From Desulfobacteraceae bacterium (lineage in GTDB: Bacteria; Desulfobacterota; Desulfobacteria; Desulfobacterales; JACKCP01), in contig JACKCP010000007.1 of assembly GCA_020633955.1 (NCBI GenBank), forward strand, positions 1 through 64,000: a stretch of 64,000 nt of DNA, in the 5' to 3' direction. The notes under the pieces are model-generated. The model searched no databases. It was not told the origin of the DNA and was given only the letters and a program-made list of their open reading frames with translations. How positions within the stretch are numbered: the stretch's first letter is position 1; every line of letters starts with the position of its first letter. The translations under genes were made by a program, and so were the position numbers. Positions 17,924 to 26,300 of the stretch are shown here, in pieces.

Positions 17924-19231
17924 TTAATGTTTTTTTCTTTCAAACCTGTCATTTTTGTTGTCGTGGAAATAGTTGATTTCTGAATTTGAGGTCTCATACC
18001 ACTTTTCAGCCTGTAAAAGACATTTTTCGCAGACATTTACCGGAGCATGAATTCCTGTGATTTTCCATCCCCTGTCAGATTCTGAGTCAATTTTTAAAGC
18101 TCCTCCGCATTTGTCGCAGTTTGTAATATGCTGGAACTGTCTTTCATAAATTCCGTCTGTGTCATACATTATATTTCTTTTTGTCTTGAATATTGGATCA
18201 TTCCCGTAAATTTTTTTCTTCAGGTCGTTTCTTGAGTCCCATACTGCTAAAACTTTTTCGCAGACATTTTTTATGTATTTCATTGTATCAGCAGATTCCT
18301 TGAGTTTTTCCGGACTGTAGTCAGGTTCCTTAACCTTTGAGTAGTCAATTCCTGCCATTGCAAGAATTATTCCTGCGTTTACATAGGGCAGGGCGGCCTC
18401 TATGGAGTATCCGCCTTCAAGAACTGCAATATCAGGGTTAAGAAGTGTGGTGAGTTTTGCATAGCCCTGGGCTGTGAAGTTCATGTTTGTAATGGGGTCT
18501 GTATAATGATTGTCCTGTCCGGCGGAATTTACTATTATATCCGGTTTGAATTCTTCCAGAACCGGGAGAACGCAGTTTTCTATTGTATATAAATATCCTT
18601 CCTCGGAAGTGTTTGGTGGAAGGGGGATATTAAGGGTGTAACCGCAGGCATTGGGCCCTCCAAGCTCATCTGTAAAACCTGAACCTGGATAAAGGGTTCT
18701 TCCGTCCTGGTGAAGAGAAATAAATAAAACATCAGGGTCGTGCCAGTAAACGTCCTGGGTTCCGTCCCCATGGTGGCAGTCTGTGTCAACAATTGCAATT
18801 TTTCTGTATCCGTATTCCTTTCTTAAATATTCAATCATTACGGCTTCAATATTTATATTGCAAAATCCCCTTCCGCCATGGACAACTCTCATTGCATGGT
18901 GTCCGGGAGGCCTTACAAGAGCAAAGCCTTTGTCTATTTCACCCTGGGCAAATTTCTGTGCAATTGCCTTTGCACCGCCTGCACTGATAAAATGTGAGTT
19001 TGTTGTTACAGATTCAATGTCAGGCACACAGAAATGAGCCCGGTTTATTTCATTTCTGGTTACTTTCAAAGGCTTGTATTCAATTATTCCCTCAATATCC
19101 ATAATGCCTTCTTCAAAGACCTGATCCTTTGTATATAATAGTCTTTCCTCTCTTTCGGGGTGTGTTGGATCTATGGCCCAGTCAAAGGCCGGGAAAAATA
19201 CAAGACCTGTTTTATTTTTGGCTTTCAGCAT
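17924..19231 (-). CDS. Histone deacetylase-family amidohydrolase with C-terminal Cys4 segment
   Basis: Zinc-dependent deacetylase (HDAC/acetylpolyamine amidohydrolase superfamily). Seen motifs: RPPGHHAMRVVHGGRGFCN with the two active-site His, VDTDCHHGDGTQD with metal ligands, FISLHQDG, and NSAGQDNHYTDP. The C-terminal 75 residues add CDKCGG and CEKC pairs 30 residues apart, a likely zinc ribbon not part of the usual domain. The start at 19231 (MLKAKNKTG) has a strong AAAGGAG and leaves an 11-nt gap to the HyuA-like gene; an in-frame start at 19255 would overlap it. Natural substrate is unknown. Confidence 0.88.
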   Translation of the reverse strand: MLKAKNKTGLVFFPAFDWAIDPTHPEREERLLYTKDQVFEEGIMDIEGIIEYKPLKVTRNEINRAHFCVPDIESVTTNSHFISAGGAKAIAQKFAQGEIDKGFALVRPPGHHAMRVVHGGRGFCNINIEAVMIEYLRKEYGYRKIAIVDTDCHHGDGTQDVYWHDPDVLFISLHQDGRTLYPGSGFTDELGGPNACGYTLNIPLPPNTSEEGYLYTIENCVLPVLEEFKPDIIVNSAGQDNHYTDPITNMNFTAQGYAKLTTLLNPDIAVLEGGYSIEAALPYVNAGIILAMAGIDYSKVKEPDYSPEKLKESADTMKYIKNVCEKVLAVWDSRNDLKKKIYGNDPIFKTKRNIMYDTDGIYERQFQHITNCDKCGGALKIDSESDRGWKITGIHAPVNVCEKCLLQAEKWYETSNSEINYFHDNKNDRFERKKH

Positions 19232-19241
19232 TTTTTCTCCT

Positions 19242-20894
19242 TTACTCAGATACAAGTCCTGGTCTGACCTGAAGAGTTATTCTAATATTTTTTCCTGAGG
19301 ATCTGTATCCCCTTATCATGTTAAAAGACATGTCCTCAATGGTTTCAATTTCTATATTCTTCATGTCTGCGCCCATTTTTTCAGCCTTTGCATATAAAAG
19401 AGCTTTTGCCTTTGCATAGGCGTCTTCCCTGGTATAGTTTGAAGGAATTGATTCCTCATAATTTTCTGAAACGGCATATGCTTTTTTCTGTGCTGTATCT
19501 GCAAAAAGAGTAACTGTGCATGTGGGTTTTGCCATTGCAGCCCCTTTTGCATTTGCTATGCTGAAGTTTTCAACCGGAATGGTTTTTATTCCAGACAGTT
19601 TTTCTATTCTTTTTGCAAAAACACCAGCTGGACCTCCAAGTACAAGTATTGACTGGGGATTTAAAACATAACCGTCCAGAAAATCATGGAGAGTGTATAC
19701 AGGCTTGTTATTTATGTCTGAAATCATTTCAGTAAATGCATCAACTATATTTTTTGCGGTAATATCAATGATTTGTTCTGCGGCTTCTTCCATTGAAATA
19801 CCAAGGGGGGTTGCAATTTCTTCTATACCTTTTTTGGCCTTTTCAAAGTCTCCATCATTTATTTCTCCAAGAAAAACAAATGCGTCAGTAGGAGTTGGAA
19901 ATTCACCGCCAAAGGCCATTGCAGGCCCTTTTCTTTCAGGTCCTGCTGATATTTTTGAATTTTCAACTTTCACAAAACTGTCCCCGCCTGCTCCAATAGA
20001 TCTTGTTTCAATTGCTCTTATAAGGGTTTTGATGTTTTGGATCTTTATTCCGTTCTGGGCTATTACAGGAACTCCTTTGGCAAGAACTGCAATATCTGTT
20101 GTTGTGCCTCCAATATCAAGAATAATTGAATCTGTATTTTTATCTGCACATGGAATAGCTCCCATTACACTTGCAGCAGGGCCTGAAAATATGGTCTGAG
20201 CAGGGAACTTTACTGACTGGGAAAGTGGCATGGTTCCGCCGTCTGCCTTTAATATGTGAACCGGAGATTTTATTTTTCTTTCAATAAAGCTCTCATTGAC
20301 TGATCTGAAAAAATTATCATAGGAATCATGCACAGCCGCATTGAGCCAGGTTGTATTTATTCTTCCTGGAAAGTTAAGATGTCCGGAAACATTGTGTCCT
20401 TTAAATATGTTCCTGAAGTTTGAGGAAAATATTTTTTCCATCTGATTTTCGTGGGAGGGATTCCTTGGAGAAAATTTAGATATAAGTGCAATATTTTTTA
20501 TTCCGTTTTTTTTTATTTCCTCTGAAATACTCCTTATTTCCTGTTCATCAAGAGAGGCCAGTTCTCTTCCTCTATGGTCAAGAGCTCCTTTTACAACGCA
20601 GTAATAATCTCCTGTTTTATAAAATTCAGGGTCTATGCCTGGCCCTGCTGATACAATCACTGCAACAGGTGAGGTTTTTTTCTGTACTACAGCATTTGTA
20701 GTAAGTGTAGTGCTTAAGACAGTTCTTTTAATCTTTGACGGATCTGTATTTTCAATTAGTGAATCAATGGCCGTAATCACGGATTCATAAAGATTGTCCT
20801 TTTTGGTAGGTATTTTTACTGATTTAACGATTTCATCTTCAGACAGAAGAACACCGTCTGTATGGGTGCCGCCTACGTCTATACCGATTATCAT
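19242..20894 (-). CDS. Hydantoinase/oxoprolinase (HyuA-like) family protein
   Basis: 550 aa with an actin/ASKHA-type ATP-binding fold: IGIDVGGTHTDG at 2-13, DHRGRELASLDE, DGGTMPLSQSVKFPAQTIFSG-type sequence, DIGGTTTDIAVLA, SIGAGGDSF and LGGPAGVFA. It is shorter than classical HyuA (near 690 aa), lacking part of the C-terminal region. Members hydrolyse cyclic amides or activate carboxylates with ATP. It is the first gene of a two-gene unit with the HDAC-family hydrolase, suggesting a shared amide-hydrolysis pathway; the substrate cannot be named. Confidence 0.87.
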   Translation of the reverse strand: MIIGIDVGGTHTDGVLLSEDEIVKSVKIPTKKDNLYESVITAIDSLIENTDPSKIKRTVLSTTLTTNAVVQKKTSPVAVIVSAGPGIDPEFYKTGDYYCVVKGALDHRGRELASLDEQEIRSISEEIKKNGIKNIALISKFSPRNPSHENQMEKIFSSNFRNIFKGHNVSGHLNFPGRINTTWLNAAVHDSYDNFFRSVNESFIERKIKSPVHILKADGGTMPLSQSVKFPAQTIFSGPAASVMGAIPCADKNTDSIILDIGGTTTDIAVLAKGVPVIAQNGIKIQNIKTLIRAIETRSIGAGGDSFVKVENSKISAGPERKGPAMAFGGEFPTPTDAFVFLGEINDGDFEKAKKGIEEIATPLGISMEEAAEQIIDITAKNIVDAFTEMISDINNKPVYTLHDFLDGYVLNPQSILVLGGPAGVFAKRIEKLSGIKTIPVENFSIANAKGAAMAKPTCTVTLFADTAQKKAYAVSENYEESIPSNYTREDAYAKAKALLYAKAEKMGADMKNIEIETIEDMSFNMIRGYRSSGKNIRITLQVRPGLVSE

Positions 20895-20978
20895 TTTTTA
20901 CCCCGCAGATTTAAATTATTGATTTTTATCAGACTATATTCAATAAGTTAAATTGTCAAACAAGGCGGCATTCTTTAT

Positions 20979-21491
20979 CTATGCTTTTTCATGAATCATT
21001 TCAAGTTCTTCTGTTGTAAGGATCTTGTCTATATCAAGAAGAATTTTTACTCCTCCTCCGGTTTTGGCAATGCCCTGAATATAGGTGGTATCAACCTTTG
21101 TTCCAAAGGAAGGCGCCTGTTCAATATCATCTGGCTTTACAGGAAGTACTTCTGATACAGAATCAACTACTATTCCCATGGTAATTATTCCTGATTTCCC
21201 CTCAACTTCAACTACAATTATGCATGTCCTTTCAGTATATTCAAGGGGGGGCAGGGAAAATCTGAGTCTAAGATCAAGTACAGGAATGACTTTGCCCCTC
21301 AGATTTATTACTCCTTTGACAAATTCCGGGGTCTGGGGAACTGAGGTTATGGGCATGAGACCTATGATTTCCTTAATTTTTAAAATGCCTATTCCATATT
21401 CTTCATCAGCAAGAGAAAATGTGAGAAATTTACTGTCAATACTTTTATCACTGGAGTCTGAAGTCCTTTGGTCTCTTGGGGTGTTTTCCAT
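20979..21491 (-). CDS. cheW: CheW chemotaxis coupling protein
   Basis: 170 aa. After a polar N-terminus of about 20 residues it shows the CheW SH3-like pattern: FSLADEEYGIGILKIKEIIG, PEFVKGVINLRGKVIPVLDLR, TCIIVVEV, GIVVDSVSEVLPVKPDDI and the C-terminal LLDIDKIL. CheW links chemoreceptors to CheA; receptors occur elsewhere in the window but no cheA does. Strong RBS AGGAGG. Confidence 0.95.
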   Translation of the reverse strand: MENTPRDQRTSDSSDKSIDSKFLTFSLADEEYGIGILKIKEIIGLMPITSVPQTPEFVKGVINLRGKVIPVLDLRLRFSLPPLEYTERTCIIVVEVEGKSGIITMGIVVDSVSEVLPVKPDDIEQAPSFGTKVDTTYIQGIAKTGGGVKILLDIDKILTTEELEMIHEKA

Positions 21492-21554
21492 ATTGCCTCC
21501 TGTTTAATGAATTTCATTGTTTTTAATATGGTTGCGGCGCTGATTCGGCCTTTT

Positions 21555-23063
21555 TTACTTGTTGTCAGATGATTTTATTACAGATTCAATTATTGACTGT
21601 GAATCTGATTGAGAGAACTGGTCGAACTGGGTGATTTTCCATTTTAACCTTATGTTTTCATTTTGCAATAAACTTTTATTTTCCATGGCTTTATCTATTC
21701 TGGCCGAAAATATTTCTCCGCCTTTGACCGGTGTATTTGTAAGTACAACTGCAAAGCTGTTGTCATATCTGCAGCAATAATCGCTTTTTCTTGAGCTTGT
21801 CAAAAGAACACTGCTTATTTCCGAAAGAATCTTTTCAAGGAAAATATGGCCTGACTTGTCTCTTATTTTTGGGTAATCAACAACTTCTGCCATCAAAACA
21901 GCAAGATCAGACTTGTATCTTTTTGCCCTTGAAATTTCCTTGGGTATTACTTCAAAAAACCATCTTTTATTGTAAAGGCCAGTTATTTCGTCTCTCATTG
22001 GCAGTTCTGTGAATCTTGACTTTGCTTCCAAAAGCTTTTTTTCAAGCCTTGCCTTTTCGCTTGCCCTGAAAATAATTCTTTCAACAAGGCTTCTTTTGAT
22101 TCTCTCCTTCTGAACAAATTCAAATGGTATGTTTTTATAATCACCATAGGGTTTTGATTTTGTCTGTCTTTTTAAAAGTATTACAAAAAAAGGCCTGTAA
22201 TTTATTTTAAGTTTTTCAAGAAAACCAAAAACAGAATATGAATCAATTTTTTCTTCAGTGAAAATAAGATCGAAATATTTTTCCCGCATTTTTTTATCTG
22301 CTGACTCAAATGAATCTGCTTCTGACACTTCTGTATTAGGTGAGCTTTTAAGATACTGTCTGATTTTTTTGATTATGTTTTTATCAAGACTTATGCAAAG
22401 AATTTTTAAATTTGTGCAGTTTTTCTCAGAGGATCTGTTTATATATGATTCCTCAAGGTTTAATGCCTGAATTTTTTTTACACTTTCTGTTATTCGATGA
22501 CTGGATTCAATTATTCTTTCTGCTTTCTTATGAATTTTTGAATCTTTTTCTCCTTCAGCCTTCAGCAGTTCTGCATTGCAGATCAGTGTAGTAAGCGGCT
22601 GTGTCAGTTCTTTTGCTATTTTGTCTGTAATCTCAAACAGGGTATTTTTTCGCTCCATCTCAAGTTTCAGGAGCTCCTGGTTATTATCCTGTGATGTTTC
22701 ATAATGCATTGTCTTTATAGGTTCTAACATATCATATAAACTAAGATTGAACTTGACTCTCTTGGCAATATTTTCAGATGATTCGTCAAAGGATATGAAA
22801 TCTGCGATAATATTGTCCTGGGTAGTCAGTATCGTTTCGGGTGTTTTCTGTATTATTAGTATAATATGTTTTTTTTGCGATTTTAAAAAAAGATTTTTAA
22901 TTTTGTCAAAACAGCTGTCTTCAATTACAGCAAGATCATTGAGTTTAGTGAATTCTGCCCATGGGGGATTTAGTTGCCTGGACTCAATATCAAGAAGCTT
23001 GAATGCATTTAAAAATTTGTTTAGAACAGCTTCGGTTTCAATAAGATAAAAAATATTTTTCAT
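21555..23063 (-). CDS. Signalling protein with degenerate HisKA, receiver and GGDEF domains
   Basis: 502 aa. Residues 1-110 look like a worn receiver domain. A HisKA-like helix pair follows (145-200), where the usual His-Glu-Leu reads K151-E-L (IAKELTQPLT). A second receiver-like domain (219-330) has Glu270 where the phospho-acceptor Asp should be (IFTEEKID). A GGDEF-like domain (356-460) keeps DEITGLYNKRWF but has RYDNS at 432-436 in place of GGDEF. Each catalytic centre therefore appears lost. It lies 63 bp upstream of cheW on the same strand and may act as a scaffold or ligand-free regulator (inferred). Confidence 0.8.
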   Translation of the reverse strand: MKNIFYLIETEAVLNKFLNAFKLLDIESRQLNPPWAEFTKLNDLAVIEDSCFDKIKNLFLKSQKKHIILIIQKTPETILTTQDNIIADFISFDESSENIAKRVKFNLSLYDMLEPIKTMHYETSQDNNQELLKLEMERKNTLFEITDKIAKELTQPLTTLICNAELLKAEGEKDSKIHKKAERIIESSHRITESVKKIQALNLEESYINRSSEKNCTNLKILCISLDKNIIKKIRQYLKSSPNTEVSEADSFESADKKMREKYFDLIFTEEKIDSYSVFGFLEKLKINYRPFFVILLKRQTKSKPYGDYKNIPFEFVQKERIKRSLVERIIFRASEKARLEKKLLEAKSRFTELPMRDEITGLYNKRWFFEVIPKEISRAKRYKSDLAVLMAEVVDYPKIRDKSGHIFLEKILSEISSVLLTSSRKSDYCCRYDNSFAVVLTNTPVKGGEIFSARIDKAMENKSLLQNENIRLKWKITQFDQFSQSDSQSIIESVIKSSDNK

Positions 23064-23126
23064 ATTAATGCCCCGATTTGCAGAAATAATAAAGAAAAAT
23101 AAGGAAATTATGCAGTTTAGATATCG

Positions 23127-23270
23127 TCAGCTGAACAAAAGCTGTTTTTGTTTTTCTGATTAAAACCGGAAACTGCCTTTTTTTACCAATTTTTGCGAAA
23201 GATTCAAAGTCTTAATCTCAAAATACATAAGTATTTCTAAAGAAAAAAATTTTTGTTTTCGGTTAATATC
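23127..23270 (+). repeat. Family B intergenic repeat, diverged copy
   Basis: Contains CTGAACAAAAGCTG at the left, AAAGATTCAAAGTCTTAATC in the middle and TTTTTGTTTTCGGTTAAT at the right, in family B order. First of four repeat units that fill the 755-bp gap 23064-23819; no gene is seen in this gap. Confidence 0.5.
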
Positions 23271-23414
23271 TGTCAAGAAAGTCTGTCTGTATGCCAGAAC
23301 TGAAAAAACGTTCAAGGAGCTGAATAAAAATAATTAATTTCTATAATTTATAACATGTAAATAATCTTTACAAGATTAAAACTCAGTTGAATCAGTTGTG
23401 GTTTATTATTTAAT

Positions 23415-23535
23415 CGCTGAGGAAAACTATGTTTTTGGGGAATTTCAGGGAGGGGGTTCAAAATTTAAACCTTAAAAACTCCATTTATAATGTAGATTAA
23501 ATTTTTCATCTTCAGAAAATGAAAAAAATCTGTAA
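23415..23535 (+). repeat. Family B intergenic repeat
   Basis: Has the core TTCAAAATTTAAACCTT and AGATTAAATTTTTCATCTTC separated by about 20 nt, forming the family's inner inverted repeat. It directly precedes a family A copy. Confidence 0.65.
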
Positions 23536-23539
23536 ATAT

Positions 23540-23684
23540 TCAGCTTAAAACTGAGAAAAATCAGTTTTATTAGGGATGCTGTATTTTTTTGAGCAGGTTT
23601 CAGGAGATAGTTTTTTATCTCCTGGCCCGGAGCTCAGAGAAAATCAAGATTAAATAAGGATGCATCAGTCGTTTCCATTCAGTT
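23540..23684 (+). repeat. Family A intergenic repeat
   Basis: Diverged copy. Hairpin I is perfect here (AAAACTGA, loop GAAAAA, TCAGTTTT). The left stem arm GCTGTATTTTTTTGAGC and the inner CAGGAGAT/ATCTCCTG hairpin are kept; the right arm is worn. Family B copies flank it on both sides. Confidence 0.8.
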
Positions 23685-23685
23685 A

Positions 23686-23819
23686 ATGAACGAAAACGGC
23701 CTTTTTTGTTCATTTCTGCTTCAGATTAAAATTTAATTCTCAAAATACTAATGTATTCCTGCTGCTAAATTTTTCATCTCCCTTGAACTGAACAAAAAAT
23801 TATCGTTTTCAGTCAATTA
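23686..23819 (+). repeat. Family B intergenic repeat, complete copy
   Basis: Left terminal repeat TGAACGAAAACGG at 23687-23699 and right terminal repeat at 23803-23815, whose reverse complement is TGACTGAAAACGA (10 of 13 identical). The right end abuts the stop codon of the KefB-type gene. Confidence 0.8.
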
Positions 23820-25811
23820 TTATTTGGTTCCAGCTTTTGCTTTCAAACACTCTTCACCTTCAGTCATATGGCAGAAATTTTTACGCTGGTTTTCATCTCC
23901 TATTACGGCAATCAAATCTTCGGGCATGAGAATAAAATCTGTTTCTGGATTTGATACAAGACTGCCTTTTCTGACAACTCCTACAATTGATGCTCCTGTT
24001 TTTTTTCTGACTTCACTCTGTCCAATGGTTTTTTGGGATATTGGACTTTTTTCACTGAGTCTGAACCATTGAATATCAAACTGATCTTCTGCATTTTTCA
24101 AATGATAAAGTTTTGTATAGTCTGTTTTTTTTGCAAACCAGTCTGCATAAAGCTCACTTCTGACTGTATTGGTACATCTCTGGATTTCAGGAGCAGGAAT
24201 ATTGAAGTGAATTAATGACTGTCTTGTCATTTCAAGACTTGCTTCAAATTCAGGGAAAATCACTTCTGAAACTCCAAGTTCCTTAAACATTTCAAAGTAT
24301 TCTCTTGAAGATGTTCTGGAAATAATTTCAATATTTTTATTCATTTTTTTTGATGCTTCAATTATTGACCTTGCATTTGTAGCTGATGGAACTGTAAGGA
24401 TTAAAAGGGAAGCTTCTTTTATTCCGGCAGCTTCAAGAACTGTTTCATGGGTCGCATCACCGTAAATAACAGATATTTCCTGGGTTTTAGCCTGCTCAAA
24501 GCGTCTGTGTTCTATTTCAATCAGGATGAATTTCATTTCAAGGCGTTTGAGCATTTTTGCTATCTGTGAGCCGACTCTTCCTCCTCCTGCAATAATAATA
24601 TGGTCTTCAAGACCTGAATCAGGAATGTTTGAAATTTCAAGATCCCTTGAAGGATAAAATTTCTTTTTAATTGAATAAAGTTTGGCAGTCTGTCCTGAAA
24701 TAACAGGTGTAAGTGCCATGGTGATTATTGCAGCTGTAAGAACAAGTGAGTAGAGGTCTGTTGAAATTGAATTCGTAGATATTCCAACCCTTGCCAGTAC
24801 AAATGAAAATTCACCGATCTGGAAAAGTCCAAGTCCAACAGCAAGAGGGATTACATTTGTATATCTGAAAAGCTTTGAAAGAGAGGCAAAAATAAGACCT
24901 TTTCCAATGCCTGCCGCAAGAACAAGGATAATAACCTTGTCACCGTGCTTTATTAGATACATTGGATCAAAGAGCATTCCAACTGAACTGAAAAAAAGAA
25001 GTCCGAACAGATCCCTTAACGGGATTATGTCGCTTAGAGCCTGGTGGCCGTAATCAGATTCACTTAAGACCATTCCGGCTACAAAAGCTCCAAAGGCAAA
25101 GGAAAGTCCGGCCATATGAGTTGCGTAGCCTATTCCAAGACCGATTGCAGTTATTGCAAGGAGAAAAAGCTCCCTTGATCCAAGCTTTGCAATATGTGAC
25201 ATAAGTCCGGGAAGAAGTCTTGTTCCAAGAATTATCATTCCTGCAATAAATGCAGCAGCCTTTAAGGCCGCAAATCCAAGGGCTGATATTCCTATTTCGG
25301 GATTGTTGAGCTGGGGTAGAATTATCATCATTGGCACAACTGCAAGATCCTGGATTATGAGCATTCCTATCATAACCTTGCTTGAAAGTGTTCCAAGCCA
25401 ACCCTGGTTCATAAGGGTTTTTAAAATAACCATTGTACTTGAAAGGGATATAATTGAGCCAAGCCATAGAGACTGCTTTAAGTCATAGTTCATTATAATT
25501 CCTATTCCCGTGCCAAGAAGAATTGTAAGAATTATCTGGACTGGTGTCCCAATGAGGGCAATCATTTTTACTGGTTTTAGATCCTTTAAAGAAAATTCAA
25601 GTCCAAGAGCAAATAAAAGAAGTGCTATTCCTATTTCTGCGAGGAGCTCAATTTCATGGGTGTTTGAAATTGTTATACCTCCGGTATGAGGTCCCAGAAA
25701 AATTCCTGCAATTATGTATCCCAATATTAGAGGCTGCCCAATTCTTTGCATTAAAAGTCCGCAAAAAAAGGCTGCAACAATTAAAATAATTATATCTGCG
25801 GCAATACCCAT
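23820..25811 (-). CDS. CPA2-family cation:proton antiporter with TrkA-N and TrkA-C domains (KefB-type)
   Basis: 663 aa. About twelve hydrophobic segments (1-380) carry antiporter motifs such as GYIIAGIFLGPHTGG, LLFALGLEFSLKDL and FGAFVAGMVLSES. An RCK/TrkA-N domain follows (about 400-520), with the Rossmann motif AGGGRVGSQIAKML and YGDATHETVLEAAGI, then a TrkA-C domain at the C-terminus. It exchanges K+ or Na+ for protons at the inner membrane under control of a nucleotide or similar ligand. ATG has a good GGGAG site. Confidence 0.93.
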   Translation of the reverse strand: MGIAADIIILIVAAFFCGLLMQRIGQPLILGYIIAGIFLGPHTGGITISNTHEIELLAEIGIALLLFALGLEFSLKDLKPVKMIALIGTPVQIILTILLGTGIGIIMNYDLKQSLWLGSIISLSSTMVILKTLMNQGWLGTLSSKVMIGMLIIQDLAVVPMMIILPQLNNPEIGISALGFAALKAAAFIAGMIILGTRLLPGLMSHIAKLGSRELFLLAITAIGLGIGYATHMAGLSFAFGAFVAGMVLSESDYGHQALSDIIPLRDLFGLLFFSSVGMLFDPMYLIKHGDKVIILVLAAGIGKGLIFASLSKLFRYTNVIPLAVGLGLFQIGEFSFVLARVGISTNSISTDLYSLVLTAAIITMALTPVISGQTAKLYSIKKKFYPSRDLEISNIPDSGLEDHIIIAGGGRVGSQIAKMLKRLEMKFILIEIEHRRFEQAKTQEISVIYGDATHETVLEAAGIKEASLLILTVPSATNARSIIEASKKMNKNIEIISRTSSREYFEMFKELGVSEVIFPEFEASLEMTRQSLIHFNIPAPEIQRCTNTVRSELYADWFAKKTDYTKLYHLKNAEDQFDIQWFRLSEKSPISQKTIGQSEVRKKTGASIVGVVRKGSLVSNPETDFILMPEDLIAVIGDENQRKNFCHMTEGEECLKAKAGTK

Positions 25812-25851
25812 TGATTCTCCCGAAAATTGAATTTTAAATTGTGATTATTTG

Positions 25852-26008
25852 TAACTGTTCAGCTGAAAACTTATAAAAAAGCCAGTTTTATGGCGGATGC
25901 TGTATTTTTTCTGAGCCTGTTTCAGGAAATAATTTTTTCCTGTCCAGGAGTAAAAGCCCCAATAAGGCCTGAAAAGGGTGCAGCAGTCGTTCTCCATTTA
26001 AACTTAAC
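25852..26008 (+). repeat. Family A intergenic repeat
   Basis: Left arm GCTGTATTTTTTCTGAGCC is identical to that of the 40.1-kb copy, while the right arm reads GGCCTGAAAAGGGTGCAGC; 17 of 19 positions still pair if G-U is allowed. The inner hairpin reads AGGAAA...TTTCCT instead of AGGAGAT...ATCTCCT, a change on both sides. Confidence 0.8.
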
Positions 26009-26108
26009 AGTTACGGTTATTTTAAAAATAAGGATTATATGAAGATGATTTTTTCCGGTCAACAATTATGAAAACTGAAATGTATTTTTGTGCAGCAGGG
26101 AATAAAAA

Positions 26109-26130
26109 AAGCCCCTTGATTAAGGGGCTT
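26109..26130 (-). terminator. Rho-independent terminator after tRNA-Asn
   Basis: Minus strand AAGCCCCTT, loop AATC, AAGGGGCTT, then a run of seven T residues. It begins 7 nt beyond the CCA end of the tRNA. Confidence 0.92.
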
Positions 26131-26136
26131 GATGTC

Positions 26137-26212
26137 TGGCTCCCCAGCACGGACTTGAACCGCGGACCCGATGGTTAACAGCCATCTGCTCTGCCGACTG
26201 AGCTACTGGGGA
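26137..26212 (-). tRNA. tRNA-Asn (GTT anticodon)
   Basis: 76-nt cloverleaf with encoded CCA. The acceptor stem TCCCCAG pairs with CTGGGGA, the D-arm is GCTCAGTCGGCAGAGC, the anticodon loop CTGTTAACC carries GTT, and the T-arm contains GGTTCAAGTCC. Discriminator base G fits tRNA-Asn. Confidence 0.97.
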
Positions 26213-26300
26213 TTAAATTCGGCGTTTGCTGTTTTGCTCAGCAACGAGAAGACATATACATTTCTTTGATATCTGCGTCAAGAAAAAAAATAAAAAAATA

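Noticed and set aside
19693..20199. 168-aa plus-strand frame opposite the HyuA-like gene
   Set aside because: Antisense shadow of a well-supported gene; Pro/Ser-rich with no recognisable domain.
25060..25467. 135-aa minus-strand frame inside the antiporter gene
   Set aside because: Cys/Asn-rich shadow frame of the KefB-type coding sequence.
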